Position numbers and translations under genes: made by a program
In this document: in pieces, positions 55,901 to 64,000 of the stretch
Layout: the number at the start of each line of letters is the position of its first letter
How positions within the stretch are numbered: position 1 is the first letter of the stretch
Assembly: GCA_900708905.1 (NCBI GenBank)
Contig: CAADRB010000029.1
Coordinates: 797,636 to 861,635, forward strand
Reading direction: 5' to 3'
Origin: Hymenolepis diminuta
Taxonomy: Eukaryota; Platyhelminthes; Cestoda; Cyclophyllidea; Hymenolepididae
DNA length: 64,000 nt
Notes under the pieces: model-generated
Databases searched by the model: none
What the model was told of the DNA's origin: nothing
Seen by the model: only the letters and a program-made list of their open reading frames with translations

Positions 55901-58900
55901 TAAAAAGACCAAATTGCAAATGAATTTCATAAGTATACATGAATACGCAATATAGGGCACTTATTGATGGGAATATGAGAAATTTCTATGACCATTGGTC
56001 ACGGAGAGATTTCATGCAAGAGTGAGCAGAACTCCGCATAAAATATGGACATGGCTACCGTAAAGACTAATCGTTCTCAGTTCACATATCTAACATCTCT
56101 AGGGTAGAGGTAGGGATGAAATATTAATTTATGATAATAAAATAGGCTCATAGTTCTGCACTTTTCATAAATAGACTAAATATTTCAATACCATTCCACA
56201 ATCTCAATTTATGATCGCATCAAGTCGACAAAACACACTATAGGTGGAAGCGGAGGAAAGAGAAATAAAAAGCAAACCACGTTTTTGGAAAGCTGAATTC
56301 GTAATTTATGACTAATAGCTGGGTCCTATAGTAATGGCCTAAAACGCATTTATGGCCAAAAACATAAATAGAAAATAGAAGTAGTATAATGCCAGCACAT
56401 AGCTATGCAATTCTTTGACAAATACAAATTTAGTTCTGTTAACGGAACAAAACACTATTGCTGAAAATACCGATATAGATAACGTCATTATAAAGTATCC
56501 GTTTCGTACGCCTTGTGAGTGGCTCAGTGTTACAAACGAACGAGCAAACAGGTGGCTAGGAGCTACATGGGGCAGTGATTTGTGAGGTGAGGTTGGCGGG
56601 AGAGTACTGGGATGGCGACGCAAGAGGAGTAAATGAGGGGTAGTGGGAGAAGAATGAAACATCTGCAGCTGTCTTCACACCACTATCACAAAGCCAAAAT
56701 CTGCCGACTGCCTATAAATTAGCCTCAATCCTTAGTCTACCTTCTCCCCAAACTTTTTATGTACTTAGTCTCCGGCTTTCTTAGACGAGCATTAGTCAGT
56801 CAGTGAGGCAATTTATTTCTCTAGGAGACAAGTAAAAGGTAGATCGCGATCATGACGAAGGTTCATATCAAGTCTACGGGATGAAAAGAGAGATGCACCA
56901 ATAATTTTTAAAGTGCATTTTAATCAACTCACTTGGCCATTGGGTCCTGAGTCAGCATCATCTGCTAGTTGAGGAGGGTGTAGCGATACTACAGATCCTA
57001 TCTCAGCATCCTCGGAAATCAGAGCCTTATAAAGAGGGGCTGCAAACACAGGTCGCTCGTCATTAACATCCTAAAAGGGGAACAATGTAAACTCTGATTA
57101 CTATCAGAAAACTGATTCTAAAACAAAAAGCTAAATAAGTCCAGATTTTGTCAACTTAATGAAGAATTGGGAACAGATATTGCGAATATTTTAAAGGGCA
57201 GAACTATTGAACTGAAATAGATCAAACGACGAAAAGGGTGAAAGAACCCACTCGCCTAAATGACAGAAACTAACACGAATATTTAAGTTCCCTTTATTTT
57301 TTGGTCAAAAACGAAAAGATAAAATCAATTTTTGATTAAATCTGCCCATAAAAAAGATATATTATAATCAGAGTCTCGCTGTAAATTGCTGCCTAGACGA
57401 CATAAAATTCATCTCCCTCTTTCCCTTATCATAGTAAAATTCTTGTCAGACTGCACCACATTACTCACTCATTCGCAAAAGAGCACTTATTATCATTCAG
57501 ATCTAATCAACAACAACTTGCGCGCGCTTCTTTCCAGGCAAAGGGATTGCAAAAAGTGATCCCCTTGCAGAGTCCATACCAACGCTCTACAAAACACACG
57601 AATGATTCAATCAACGCCCAAAAAGTATTGTAGCAAAAGCGTAAATGATGATGCTAAAAGCAGGAAGAAGTATAATTTCAAGCTTTTCCTCTGGTTTGGC
57701 AAACACTAGAAAAGATTGAAAGGTGGAAGATTTAATATGATGAAAGTAGGTCAGACAAATAAAAACAAGTGATGGCAGAAGATATTGGAATCAAAACAAA
57801 TATATTCTTGAGGCATGAAGTTTAATTTTATTGCAATTTTCGTTAAATTTGAGTGTATTTACACAATTTCTGTTATTTGATTCACTAGCCTGTGTATTCA
57901 TATATTGGACTCCTACCATCACTTTTACCTTATTGAGCAAACCTTTCAGTTGTGGCGGCCTAAATCCCAGATGAGAAATCTGGAAAAAAGTCCAAGCAAG
58001 GATGCTTCTTCCTTGCGGGAAGGGATATCCTTATCGGTAGGAAAGCGGTATGAAGGAGGTATATATATATATATTTATATCTATATATATTTATATATTA
58101 TTTAAATTAGCGAAAGTGGATATTACTGAGTGATTAACCTGGTGATCAGCCCTCATTTTAATTACCCATTTTAAAAGAAGTAAACGTGAACTAAACTGTA
58201 ATCTGCTTCGCACGTAATGAAATGGTAGAAGAAACTCACCGTAACATTGATATAGACGTTGACACGAGCAGTATTTCCAGTAGTTGTATCCAAGGCTTCA
58301 ACAAGCAGGTTGTAAAAGCTCACCTTCTCATAATCCAAAGGAGAACCAACTCGAATAATACCTGCATAAGAAAGTACGAATTGAAAGTAAATCAGCATAA
58401 GAAATGGATGCAGTTGACTAAAGGATGGCAGTAGACATGCAAAGGAGTGTACTTGACAACATATCATGGGTGACAACAGTGGATGAAAATAAAGAAGAAA
58501 ACTTACATGGACCAAATGAGGCATATGCTATTGAGGCAATAGAGAAAAGATGCAATTCTTTGTTTACTTACAAACGAAAAGTATATACTTATCTACACTT
58601 AAGAAATGACCAAAACCCTGCACACAACCTTCGCGTTTATTATTGTGGCCATATTCATACACAATTGCGTATTTCTTTCTTTTGCAATAAATATTGGTGT
58701 AAAAAAACCCATGCCATTTCGTTGAAGAATAACAAGGGAAAAAGAGGCTTTATCGCTGAGAACATGCGCAAACTTATGATAATTTGGATCAATTTGTCTT
58801 CCTAGGAGAAAACGCACAGGACTTACCAGTTTCATATTCCAAGTAGAAAGGGCTCTGGCGAACGCTTGATTCAGTGTAATCTGGTCCGATGGATACAATG

Positions 58901-61900
58901 CGATAAAGGAGAGTAGTTCCTGACGCGCTAATAGCTATGACACTCGCAACTGACTCTCCAATCGATACGCCTTCAGATACTACTGCTGCGTAGTAAGTAC
59001 TAGTGAAACGCGGTCCAAGACGAGCTGCTAATTGAACCCACACTTCAGTGTCAGCGTAGCGTTGTCCACCATCGGTAGCACGAATCCTCGCAATCAAACG
59101 TCGACCTGCCCAATCTGAGGGTACTGCCCGGATTAACGATAATCGACCCGATATCGGATCAATCGATAACAAAGGTGGCTCCGCGTGAGGTTGGGTACTC
59201 ATGATTTGATACGAGATCTCTCCATTACGACCTGAGTCTGCGTCTTTCGCTTCAACCTATAAAACAAATATTCAATATAATCCTTCGGTATTTTATTTAC
59301 CAATTAAAGAAATTATCCTCCACCCTCCCCTCCCTCTACTCGAAATGACGCACCGTCTGTAAGATGCAAACAGTTCAACACTAGTGGTTATCGCTTTTTT
59401 AATCCCCAAGGAAGGAGAGGAGCCGACACGGTAAAATTTCTATTTGAGAAAGCGAAAATTATTTGGCGAATGTCTTTGGATCGATTACTTTTTGCCTGCA
59501 GCGCAGCGGAGTCGATTTTTCCTTCTTTTTTCAAAAAGACTTTAATTGGATTTGAACCAGCACGGCGGTCTGATGAAAATTGCTTAGCAAAATTATATTC
59601 GACTTCTCATATGAAAACGCAGATATCGATAGTTCACAAAACAGACTAAATCGTGAGTGAGTTAATCAAGAATTTCAAACAATAGTTTTCACTAGATTTC
59701 TTCGATTGAAACGATTAAAATAAGAACCAAGAAACGAGATCTCTATACAAGTAATGAGCAAGAATCTCACCTTAAAGAAGTTTGATTGGCAGGCTTCTTG
59801 CAGTTGCGAGAGAACATGACTTGCGGGAGTTGTTAAACCATTGAATTGTGGTGGATCTGAAGTGAGGGGATGTTCCTTAACACAGAATGTGGTGTGATAC
59901 AGTAGCCCAATAAACTCAGGATCATGATCATTGATATCTTCTAGATGAACATTGATCCAACCCTCACCGAAACGCTGTTGACTCATTCCCAAAGAGGATG
60001 AAACCCGATCCCTCACAAGAACTCGCAGTTGAATTACTGGAGTAATCTCTCGATCCAAATCCTTAGCAGCAGCTGGATCACCAGTTGCGTAGAACGCTCC
60101 AGTGTATCGGTCAATAGAGAAACAACGAGTGGAAGTATTAGCGAGTTCGTAGCTAAGAGAAAGAAAGTAAGAGTTTTTAATTGTCGAAACCGTAGCAGAG
60201 TAAGAAGTAATTAGCTGCAAACAGGTGATGATTCAGATAAAGTAAAAAATTATGATGCAGAGATGAATTTTCTTGGGAATATCATGTGTAATAAATGTGA
60301 TTCTTAACTGGACATGAAAAATTTCTCACTAACCTGAAAACCTCATTTGGAAGGGCATTTCGAACGTGAAGTTGGCCAAGGAATTTGGGAACACCCTTGT
60401 TGGAGAAGTGCTCAATAAGGGAGACATTCAGTCCACCGGAGGGTTCAATAACCAGGTGCCGTTTGGAGGTATCAGGAGTGTGAATGAAAACGGAGACATT
60501 GTGAATGGCCGTATGCATGGTACCATTGTCTTTGGCTTCAATTTGCAAATGAAACTGACGCTGACTAATCGTGCTCAAACCAGCCAGATGGGTAGAAACT
60601 CGAAGAACTCCAGTGAATTGGTCGATTACGAAGAAATGGCTTGGATCTCCCTCACTGATATGAAAGGTTAGCTGGAATTGAAGTTTGAAAAAGACACTAA
60701 ATTTTATCATTGGGATCAAAATTATTATATTGCCATCGTACGGCCGAGAATTTAGTTGAGATTATATAAGTCCCATTGGGTATGGAGTCTAACAAATGTT
60801 ACCTTTTCCTCTAAGGGGATGAAATATGACCCCTTATATGAGGGTTCAGAGTTATTTCAGCTCAACTTTGAGATATTAATACCGTTATTTCAGTATTACT
60901 TACTTTCAGCAAAGTTCATTTCATAGCAACTATGCTTCCGCGTATCACTCTAACATCATTATCGGGAGTTTAAAGTATCATTTCACTGTATAGAAAAAAG
61001 AGGGTATGCGACAATATTTACCAAAATCCGATCATTAAGTCATAATTTCTAACGGAGGCTGAATAAACTCTCCAAGACAACGTCACAAACTATCTGCAAA
61101 AATGGAGAATTCTCAACCACTACTATTATTATCATTGGATTATTAGATAATAAATAGATCGGAGTGGTATGACCATCGTTCAAATAAATCAATTGGTCAA
61201 CAAGCTCTGAATTCGCTCATGAACTCACCTAGAAACTCAAAAATTGTGCTTTGAAACATTCGGATGCTGCAAATTAAATTGTACACCATAGGAGAACATG
61301 AATAACTCAATGCTTTCAGAATTCAAGTAAAGTAAGGCTCTTAATATCCTGACTTCACTAATATACTCCTGTTAGGCCCTCTCCGTTTCATCCCTTTTAC
61401 AAAACAAATGCTATTTCATGACACATTTAAAAAATTAGACTACTTTTTAAAACAAAAACAAAATTTCCAGGGTTTTGTTTTATAAATAAATTAAGCGAGA
61501 TACGTGTCTTTTCATAAATATTTGAAATAAAGCTAGTCAAATTCGGACAGAATAAAACATGTTATTTTCTTACTCAACCACAGAAATATGGGGAAAAGTG
61601 GATAATTTCAAATAAGTATTACAAATTAAACACCAATCGAATGAACCTCATAGAAACCTGAAATGTGGAATTATATTACAAAGATACTTCTAGGTCGGTA
61701 TTCACTTGTTAAATTCAGCTACAGTGAATCTTACTCCTTTTTTAATCTTGTCATATTCTGACCTAAGGTAAATCTAAAAATAACCCATATTTTATAAATG
61801 AAAAGCAGCTGAGTTGGAAAAATATTAGTGAGAGAAGAGGATCAGGTAAAACTTGAGAATTAAGTACGGGTATCAAAAATGTTTATTTCTCTAGAGTTGA

Positions 61901-63235
61901 TTAAAAACTGTTTGCCCAATAAACAACTTACCGCCTCTGATTCTCTTCTCAAATTACTGAGTGAATTAATTTGTACAATGTTCAGTGTTCATTGACCGGG
62001 TGATTAACAATAGGGTTGGTTGTACTATTTCAATGCATGTTCTCTTCTAACGACCAAAATGGCAGGAAGATACCAGCTTCCTCTTTTATAAGTTATCTAA
62101 TAGAGAAAATTTCATATCGACAAAAAAATCTACCATTTCATAACTATTTTACACTTGGAATCTAAAGTTGATCTAAAAATTCATTTAGTTAAACGTCTAT
62201 GCACAAGTCGTGAATATTAAATTTCAGTGGTTTCTGCATTTTCTACGGCTTTCTTTTCTTCATTTTCTTATCTAAGGTGCTTATAAACATACGTAGTTGA
62301 CCATTAAATGTTGTATCTATAACTTTATTTAAATTTGACAGTAAAGACTCCACTTAATAAGTTCAAATTATTTCACAAGTTCTGTTCATAGAACAAGACG
62401 ATCTAAGTTTTGAGGGGCTTAAGTAAGCTAGGAATAAAAATTCGAAGATATTAATTTACAATTTAATTAATGGTTATTCTGTTTCACTAGATTTTCGGTT
62501 TTTGAGTCACTCCAATCCCCCAGCATTTTAGGCTTATCCTCTAGCTATCGGAGGTGTATAATGATTGGAACAAGAATAACTAAGAGTTGGAAATTTAAAT
62601 TTATGGACATCGATAATGACCAAAACACACCCTAGTATTCTCACATTAGACACACTTGAAAGTTCATTCACAAATGTTAGTAAAGATCATAGGGAACATG
62701 AATTACGATATTTACTATCGGAGAAAAAGCTCACCGTGTCATTAAAATCAGGATCAATCGCGGTAAATCGAGCTATCTCAGCTCCTTCGTACGTCGGCAG
62801 GAATACACTTACAACAAGAGGATTTGCAGAAGGTGAAAAGCGTGGCGGGGCTTCGTTTACAGCCTCATCAAATCGAACACGAATTCGGACCAGAGCGTCC
62901 GCAGTTCTAACCAATGGAAATCCACGGTCAGATATTTCCACATTAAGTATCATCTCACTCCGCGATGGGATTGGCACGTTTGAGCGTTGATAGAGAACAC
63001 CAACTGCTTGATCAATAGAAAATATCTCCGAGTACCGTTCAGCCCAAGGTCCCACAAAAGTATACGTTGCTTCACCTGCAGATCCTGAGTCTGGATCTAC
63101 TGAACGTAGGGTCAGTGGTTTTCCTGTCTTTTCGTCAATAACTGGACTGTTTGCCGGCGCTTTCGATTTCAGAATTCCATGCATCCAAAGGGATCCTATT
63201 TGAGGATTATTGTCGTTTACATCGAGCACGTGGAC
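16996..63235 (-). CDS. Fat-like atypical cadherin (FAT1/2/3 type), C-terminal half; 5' end outside window
   Basis: I joined 31 exons: 62735-63235, 60334-60671, 59771-60152, 58827-59256, 58240-58361, 56933-57070, 54109-54312, 49989-50324, 49675-49924, 47634-47797, 41391-41792, 40083-40396, 39788-40013, 39288-39713, 38828-39224, 37351-37755, 33311-33585, 31880-32221, 31680-31721, 30395-30700, 29048-29596, 27893-28282, 24942-25302, 23530-23844, 23137-23388, 22656-23067, 22117-22585, 20819-21329, 19257-19778, 17601-18092, 16996-17351. Every junction is GT-AG and keeps phase, giving 3,542 residues and a TGA-type end at 16996. Order: about 18 cadherin repeats (window residues 1-2180), Fat region with furin-like site (2184-2313), EGFs (to about 2405), laminin G (2434-2632), four EGFs (2690-2915), transmembrane helix (2936-2960), tail. 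Fat cadherins usually have 34 repeats, so about half the ectodomain lies upstream. In other animals they act at the plasma membrane in cell-cell signalling and planar polarity. One laminin G domain argues against Fat4 and CELSR; EGFs argue against Dachsous. Alternative donor at exon 54109-54312 is possible (15 nt longer). Confidence 0.9.
17352..17600 (-). other. short intron in the Fat-like tail
   Basis: 249 nt with a weak GTACCT donor and TTTCCAG acceptor. Split codon G|AA gives E and joins VEDF to NNVHWEH. Confidence 0.75.
18093..19256 (-). other. intron in the Fat-like tail
   Basis: About 1.2 kb, AT-rich. GTAAGA donor; ATGCATAG acceptor. Nothing else recognised. Confidence 0.75.
19779..20818 (-). 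other. intron in the Fat-like tail
   Basis: About 1.0 kb, AT-rich, GTGAGT donor and CTATTAG acceptor. No other feature seen. Confidence 0.75.
21198..21272 (-). other. single transmembrane helix
   Basis: About 25 hydrophobic residues starting YIIAGIFALVFLLAV and ending CCF are followed at once by RRR, a stop-transfer signal. They lie 19 residues after the last EGF-exon junction. Two cysteines at the cytoplasmic face could be palmitoylated (inference). One helix only, so this is not a seven-pass Flamingo/CELSR. Confidence 0.93.
21330..22116 (-). other. intron between last EGF and transmembrane exons
   Basis: About 0.8 kb, phase 0, GTAAGT donor and TTTTCAG acceptor. It separates the ectodomain from the membrane anchor, so skipping or an alternative end here could give a secreted form (inference). 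Confidence 0.75.
22117..22950 (-). other. four EGF modules between laminin G and membrane
   Basis: Exons 22656-23067 (3' part) and 22117-22585 encode four EGF modules. Their ends read CACQPGFQGSVCE, CICPQGFRGVHCE, CACPFGWRGGRCE and CNCSLGYTGRNCQ. The second module is split by the intron at its NGGS turn. The last begins DIDEC and so looks calcium-binding, with the hydroxylation-type pattern near GSYQCNC. It has an unusually long 35-residue stretch between its first two cysteines (22219-22323), rich in alanine. The third also has a long first loop. Four EGFs after one laminin G is the FAT1/2/3 arrangement. Confidence 0.85.
23037..23844 (-). other. laminin G domain (single) with internal insertion
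   Basis: Exons 23530-23844 and 23137-23388 plus the start of 22656-23067 encode it. Hallmarks in order are the strand IEIAFSIRTRQQSGPLF, the DGQWHRVRF motif typical of laminin G, the strand ELAIDGVQTY, DVLLGAEL (equivalent to the family's FFGG strand) and the closing GCIKDVLID. About 40 residues rich in aromatic and acidic positions (AEAFFPENW and following) separate the last two motifs, where relatives have about 20. There is no second laminin G domain downstream, which separates this protein from Fat4 and classic CELSR layouts. Confidence 0.85.
23845..24941 (-). other. intron before the laminin G exons
   Basis: About 1.1 kb, AT-rich, with a TA-rich stretch near 24064-24084. No coding signal. 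Confidence 0.7.
24942..25302 (-). other. EGF-like modules preceding the laminin G domain
   Basis: This exon encodes two cysteine clusters. The first ends CRCSTNFDGADCE and the second ends CVCPLPWTGPNCD; both have the CxC and GxxC spacing of EGF modules. The first lacks a complete N-terminal cysteine set and is better called EGF-like. After the second comes a short linker with two extra cysteines (DACFSDACF) leading into laminin G. FAT1-type proteins normally have one EGF here, so two is a small departure. The donor is a weak GTTCGT, but phase and the downstream laminin G reading support it. Confidence 0.75.
25303..27892 (-). other. intron (2.6 kb) between Fat region and first EGFs
   Basis: AT-rich with no domain match. 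Small plus-strand ORFs look like chance. Confidence 0.7.
27893..28282 (-). other. Fat-type membrane-proximal region with furin-like cleavage site
   Basis: One exon of 130 codons follows the last cadherin repeat. It has a predicted alpha/beta fold resembling the segment between the cadherin repeats and first EGF of FAT1: the order IFLISVQSV, VDILIAVHD, LVQRIHALQ, then LCAQKRCESGSC matches the FAT1 layout of a beta strand, a second strand, a helix and a CAG-like cysteine pair. A basic RRQKR followed by S at 28058-28072 fits the proprotein-convertase consensus R-X-K/R-R. It sits in a loop between the two strands, followed by a glycine-rich AGGG. Both exon borders are phase 0. The resemblance is from memory of family members and was not tested by alignment. 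Confidence 0.72.
28283..29047 (-). other. intron between last cadherin repeat and Fat region
   Basis: About 0.8 kb with a GTTGGT donor. No coding signal. Confidence 0.7.
29597..30394 (-). other. intron in cadherin block
   Basis: About 0.8 kb, phase 0, GTTAGT donor. Nothing further seen. Confidence 0.7.
30701..31679 (-). other. intron following the microexon
   Basis: About 1.0 kb, AT-rich, phase 0, GTGAGT donor. No feature recognised. Confidence 0.7.
31680..31721 (-). other. 42-nt microexon (14 codons)
   Basis: The acceptor follows a T-rich tract and TTGACAG, and the donor is GTGAGT. It encodes VDRNGNVVSTNQFG in a cadherin repeat, just after the first strand NYEFYIQ. Both flanks are phase 0, so skipping keeps the frame. 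Without it the joined protein still reads, so it may be a cassette exon. Confidence 0.65.
32222..33310 (-). other. intron in cadherin block
   Basis: About 1.1 kb, phase 0. Contains a small tandem AGGTCT duplication near 32552. Otherwise nothing. Confidence 0.7.
33586..37350 (-). other. large intron (3.8 kb) in cadherin block
   Basis: Phase 1. AT-rich, with a purine-rich, G-run tract at 36407-36440 on the plus strand. No coding domain found. Confidence 0.7.
37756..38827 (-). other. intron containing a GC-rich repeat-like element
   Basis: About 1.1 kb, phase 1. Its middle (38401-38560) is GC-rich, with a hairpin and a tRNA B-box-like site, described separately. Confidence 0.7.
38497..38560 (-). 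repeat. tRNA-like B-box sequence in intron
   Basis: AGTTCGAGTCCC on the minus strand fits the B box, preceded by AACCGCTGAACCGATG. With GC content far above the surrounding intron, it looks like the head of a tRNA-derived SINE in the gene's orientation. Confidence 0.4.
39225..39287 (-). other. 63-nt intron, in frame and free of stops
   Basis: Donor GTAAGT (39287-39282) and acceptor TTTTACAG (ending 39225) bound 63 nt, a multiple of three, with an open frame through both flanking cadherin exons. I treat it as an intron because both sites are strong and the encoded 21 residues are hydrophobic and interrupt a cadherin repeat right after DDVNDNSPICHI. Confidence 0.75.
40397..41390 (-). other. 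intron in cadherin block
   Basis: About 1.0 kb, phase 0. It holds a short minus-strand ORF at 41027-41227 with some exon-like character (see findings). Confidence 0.65.
41793..47633 (-). other. largest intron in window (5.8 kb)
   Basis: Phase 0 between RYE and ITLPPSEY, which read as one continuous cadherin strand. Contains a (CA)n at 43952 and a G-run tract at 43746-43773. No embedded gene recognised on either strand. Confidence 0.7.
43952..43968. repeat. (CA)8 microsatellite
   Basis: Seventeen bases of perfect CA dinucleotides. Confidence 0.95.
47798..49674 (-). other. intron in cadherin block with a tRNA-like repeat
   Basis: About 1.9 kb, phase 1. AT-rich except for the GC-richer tRNA-like element near 48801-48862. 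Confidence 0.7.
48801..48862 (-). repeat. tRNA-like repeat (best preserved copy)
   Basis: Minus strand reads TGGTGCTTAGGTTATCG (D arm/A box), an anticodon-arm-like TTCTCGATTTCGAA, then GTCGCGGGTCTGATACC (T arm/B box with one base shifted). Spacing matches a tRNA body, but the outer ends do not pair as an acceptor stem, so I call it a tRNA-derived repeat. Confidence 0.55.
50325..54108 (-). other. large intron (3.8 kb)
   Basis: Phase 0. The donor is probably GTTATT directly after SLVE, because that joins SLVE to LTILDSNDN with normal cadherin spacing. Contains plus-strand purine-rich G-run tracts around 52870-53160. ORFs up to 130 codons (51194-51586, 53109-53474) show no domain and are probably chance. 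Confidence 0.65.
54313..56932 (-). other. intron (2.6 kb)
   Basis: Phase 0, GTGAGT donor, CTTTTAG acceptor. AT-rich with no gene recognised. Confidence 0.7.
57071..58239 (-). other. intron with a TA microsatellite
   Basis: About 1.2 kb, phase 0. An imperfect TA/TTTA repeat lies at 58060-58099. Confidence 0.7.
58060..58099. repeat. imperfect (TA)n microsatellite
   Basis: TA dinucleotides interrupted by TTT and C. Confidence 0.85.
58362..58826 (-). other. short intron in cadherin block
   Basis: 465 nt, phase 1; the split glycine joins LEYET to GIIRVGSPLDYE. Plus-strand ORF at 58425-58805 lies across it and is likely chance. Confidence 0.7.
59257..59770 (-). other. intron with a possible tRNA B box
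   Basis: 514 nt, phase 0. GGTTCAAATCC on the minus strand at 59548-59558 fits a B box exactly, but no clear A box lies upstream. Confidence 0.6.
60672..62734 (-). other. intron (2.1 kb)
   Basis: Phase 0, joins DFNDT to LTFHISEG. AT-rich, nothing further seen. Confidence 0.7.
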
Positions 63236-64000
63236 CTGTGATAAAACAAGATCCTTTCGTTAGAGTTTATTTGACCGAAATCCTAACAGTCTGTCACCTA
63301 CTTTCTCCACATAAACAGAAGAGATTTATGTTCAAAACAGCAGAACAACTTAATTAATTAAACATTAGGTGACAGATATACGAGTATTTGTATTGCTGAT
63401 TCAGATTTAAAAATCTCTAGAAAAAAACGCAGGTATTTTAATAAAAAGAACAATATGTAATCATAATAGAATCAATAATATATTCGAACTCGTAACTGGG
63501 GTGATTAACGGAACCAAGAGGAATAAATAATCCTATAATATAAGCTAGACCACATAGTCAAACAATTAAGGGACCCAATCAATATATTGAAGAAGAGAAA
63601 GATATATATATTTTGAATCTGAAATTACTATTTCTTTTATAAATAATTATAATTTAGTAATAAATCAAATAGTTTAATTATGTTTTCATTCGAGGCTCGC
63701 AGTGATCGAATAACCCACTTTACCACCAATAAATCATTGCTTACGATCGCTAATACCTTGGGCAGGAAAAAGTTATATATGATATCTTCCGTTTTCCGTT
63801 AAAAAATTGTGGTTTATTACATCTTAACTATTTCAGAAGCTGCTATAAACTTGGCTAATATTTCGAAATCATTCCTTCAAATGGTGTCACTTGGTGAAAT
63901 AGCTATGACGTTCCGAAAAACATTTAGATATGATACTTGAAATTCTTAAGGTAAGATTCTTCGTATGAAATCTAAACAACACACAAGAGAAGAGTTAATT
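63236..64000 (-). other. start of an intron running off the window
   Basis: The acceptor TTATCACAG ends at 63236. No further exon is visible to the end of the window, so the preceding exon is beyond 64000. Confidence 0.7.

Larger units (their letters stand above)
29048..63235 (-). other. cadherin-repeat ectodomain exons (about 18 repeats)
   Basis: Twenty-one exons encode this block. I counted repeats by their C-terminal linkers. Canonical calcium motifs include VLDVNDN (63235 side), LEDINDHDP, DVNDERP, DSNDNPP, TVTDVNDNAP, EDVNDCTP, LDLNDNAP, DDVNDNSP, LDVNDNAP, VDVNDSPP, VDENDNSP and DTNDCQP. Mid-repeat LDRE/LDYE motifs also recur, for example LPLDRETKEHY at exon 47634-47797 and LDYERTPRY at exon 33311-33585. 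Six linkers lack the motif. The first residues at 63235 close a preceding repeat encoded off-window, so the visible part begins in mid-ectodomain and would correspond to roughly EC17-EC34 if the protein has the usual 34. Exon borders do not coincide with repeat borders. Confidence 0.88.

Noticed and set aside
60153..60214. Upstream acceptor TTTGCAG at 60215 for the exon 59771-60152
   Set aside because: It breaks phase with the preceding exon, which ends with two bases of a codon. The TCTCTTAG acceptor at 60153 restores phase and the strand NEVFSYEL.
16996..63235. Flamingo/CELSR, classic type III cadherin or Dachsous identity
   Set aside because: There is one transmembrane helix, one laminin G domain, no GPS or hormone-receptor domain and no catenin-binding tail; Dachsous lacks EGF and laminin G.

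Overview
This is animal genomic DNA, AT-rich and intron-rich. All convincing coding sequence lies on the minus strand, in two multi-exon genes with GT-AG introns and consistent reading phase. The exons encode animal extracellular domains (cadherin, laminin G, EGF, FAS1). Divergent coding sequence, AT-rich introns and degenerate tRNA-like repeats make me suspect a flatworm, perhaps a tapeworm, but nothing here proves the taxon. I see no bacterial, viral or CRISPR content.

Layout, read leftwards as the genes are transcribed. From 63235 down to 16996 lie 31 exons of a giant Fat-type atypical cadherin. Its first exons lie beyond 64000. The in-window part joins to 10,629 nt, or 3,542 codons plus stop. 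It encodes about 18 cadherin repeats, a Fat-type membrane-proximal region with a furin-like RRQKR site, EGF-like modules, one laminin G domain, four more EGF modules, one transmembrane helix and a cytoplasmic tail of about 580 residues. One laminin G with EGFs on both sides resembles the FAT1/2/3 (Fat-like, kugelei) branch more than Fat4/Dachsous or CELSR.

The intergenic stretch 9780-16995 holds tRNA-like repeats, a microsatellite and a small GC-rich island, but no convincing gene. From 9779 down to 697 lie 12 exons of a complete secreted protein of 656 residues: signal peptide, short cysteine-rich EMI-like segment and four FAS1 domains. This is the plan of TGFBI (beta-ig-h3)/periostin.

Both products belong to adhesion biology: a membrane cadherin that in other animals organises planar polarity and epithelial edges, and a secreted matrix-binding protein. 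They are neighbours on one strand, but the sequence gives no evidence that they are co-regulated. I found no clearly novel system. The points most worth checking are the processing site, the cadherin linkers lacking calcium motifs, a stop-free 63-nt intron, a 42-nt microexon, domain insertions, the unusual cytoplasmic tail and a scattered tRNA-derived repeat family.
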